From an uncultured Oscillospiraceae bacterium (GTDB lineage Bacteria; Bacillota; Clostridia; Oscillospirales; Oscillospiraceae), in the NCBI GenBank assembly GCA_904398675.1, contig CAJFPI010000099.1:1-14133 (forward strand): 14,133 bases of DNA. Reading direction: 5' to 3'. A program made the position numbers and the translations under genes. Shown piece by piece: positions 13,877 to 14,133 of the stretch. The notes under the pieces were generated by a model, which was not told the DNA's origin, did no database searches, and was given only the letters and a program-made list of their open reading frames with translations. Numbering within the stretch: the first letter of the stretch is position 1; every line of letters begins with the position of its first letter.

Positions 13877-14011
13877 CCATGAAATCTCCGATTTCACGGG
13901 AGCCCTTTTGAATTTTACCTGCGCGGGGCGACTGAATCGCCCCTTGCCAAGGCTTTCGCTGCGCGGAACCCTTGCACGCCGCACCGGCGGCGGTGAGCTC
14001 TCCAAGATGGC
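13860..14011. repeat. Structured ~150-base segment with terminal inverted repeats, possibly MITE-like
   Basis: GCCATCTTGCAGA (13860-13872) and TCTCCAAGATGGC (13999-14011) are inverted repeats matching at 12 of 13 positions. Inside are a GATTTC-CCAT-GAAATC hairpin with a second GATTTC copy beside it (13871 onward), a GGGGCGA/TCGCCCC hairpin (13925-13943) and a GC hairpin near 13978-13995. The segment is flanked by the two pta-end copies. No coding potential was seen. Calling it a miniature mobile element or attachment remnant is inference. Confidence 0.45.
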
Positions 14012-14021
14012 AGGGAAGACC

Positions 14022-14133
14022 TTATTTCATCCCGGCGGTGATAATCGCCATCTTGTAGACCTCGTCGGCGTTGCAGCCACGGGAGAGGTCGTTGATGGGG
14101 GCGTTGAGGCCCTGGAGGATGGGGCCGTAGGCC
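14022..14133 (-). CDS. pta: Phosphate acetyltransferase, C-terminal end only
   Basis: The minus strand from the right edge reads AYGPILQGLNAPINDLSRGC, then NADEVYKMAIITAGMK and TAA at 14022-14024. GPILQGLN.P.NDLSRGC is the conserved C-terminal motif of phosphotransacetylase, which interconverts acetyl-CoA and acetyl phosphate and feeds acetate kinase for ATP in fermenting anaerobes. Only 36 residues are visible; the rest lies beyond the window. Its last codons are duplicated downstream (13835-13876). Confidence 0.92.
   Translation of the reverse strand, partial: AYGPILQGLNAPINDLSRGCNADEVYKMAIITAGMK

Noticed and set aside
1..14133. CRISPR array, tRNA, toxin-antitoxin, phage or defence island
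   Set aside because: I looked for spaced direct repeats, cloverleaf elements and typical proteins on both strands and found none; the gene set is ordinary chromosomal.

Overview
The window looks like chromosomal core DNA from a high-GC anaerobic Firmicute. The best guess is Clostridia of the Oscillospiraceae type, near Flavonifractor or Lawsonibacter. The signs are Gram-positive RBS and sigma-A style promoters, a T-box leader in front of cysE-cysS, lipoproteins with Gram-positive signals, a PadR/DUF2812 pair, a MurT/GatD-type pair, and strong third-position GC that produces long antisense shadow frames. No rRNA, tRNA, CRISPR array, transposase or phage gene was seen. The genus is inferred from style, not from a search.

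Layout, left to right. The first 60 bases are the end of an unidentified gene. They are followed by an overlapping MurT-like ligase / GatD-like amidotransferase pair (66-2146), then mfd, the transcription-repair coupling factor (2278-5628). After a palindrome-rich spacer and a strong terminator come two minus-strand genes: a PNPOx-like flavin-fold protein and, downstream of it, an HxlR regulator. A 407-base gap holds back-to-back promoters, one for the PNPOx gene and one for a small plus-strand lipoprotein (7193-7690). Next is a minus-strand padR-DUF2812 operon with a near-consensus promoter and a palindrome just downstream of the -10 box. A divergent promoter drives a PrsA/parvulin-like foldase lipoprotein (8909-10072). 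A cysteine T-box leader (10124-10354) controls cysE-cysS. The last part is the minus-strand azlC-azlD exporter operon, then the 3' end of pta, phosphate acetyltransferase, running in from the right edge.

How the genes work together. cysE and cysS link cysteine synthesis and cysteinyl-tRNA charging under a tRNA-Cys sensing leader; the specifier (UGC) and the T-box UGGA agree with tRNA-Cys. AzlC and AzlD should form a branched-chain amino-acid exporter. PadR probably controls its own operon, and the membrane-linked DUF2812 protein is its usual partner.

The most unusual points are two. First, the MurT/GatD-like pair keeps the overall architecture of lipid II amidation enzymes, but GatD lacks the expected catalytic cysteine and histidine, and MurT diverges at several family motifs in step. 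The pair may be an amidation-dead or repurposed version. Second, the last 36 bases of the pta end are repeated 187 bases downstream of pta, bracketing a structured segment of about 150 bases with imperfect terminal inverted repeats. This separates pta from its apparent terminator.
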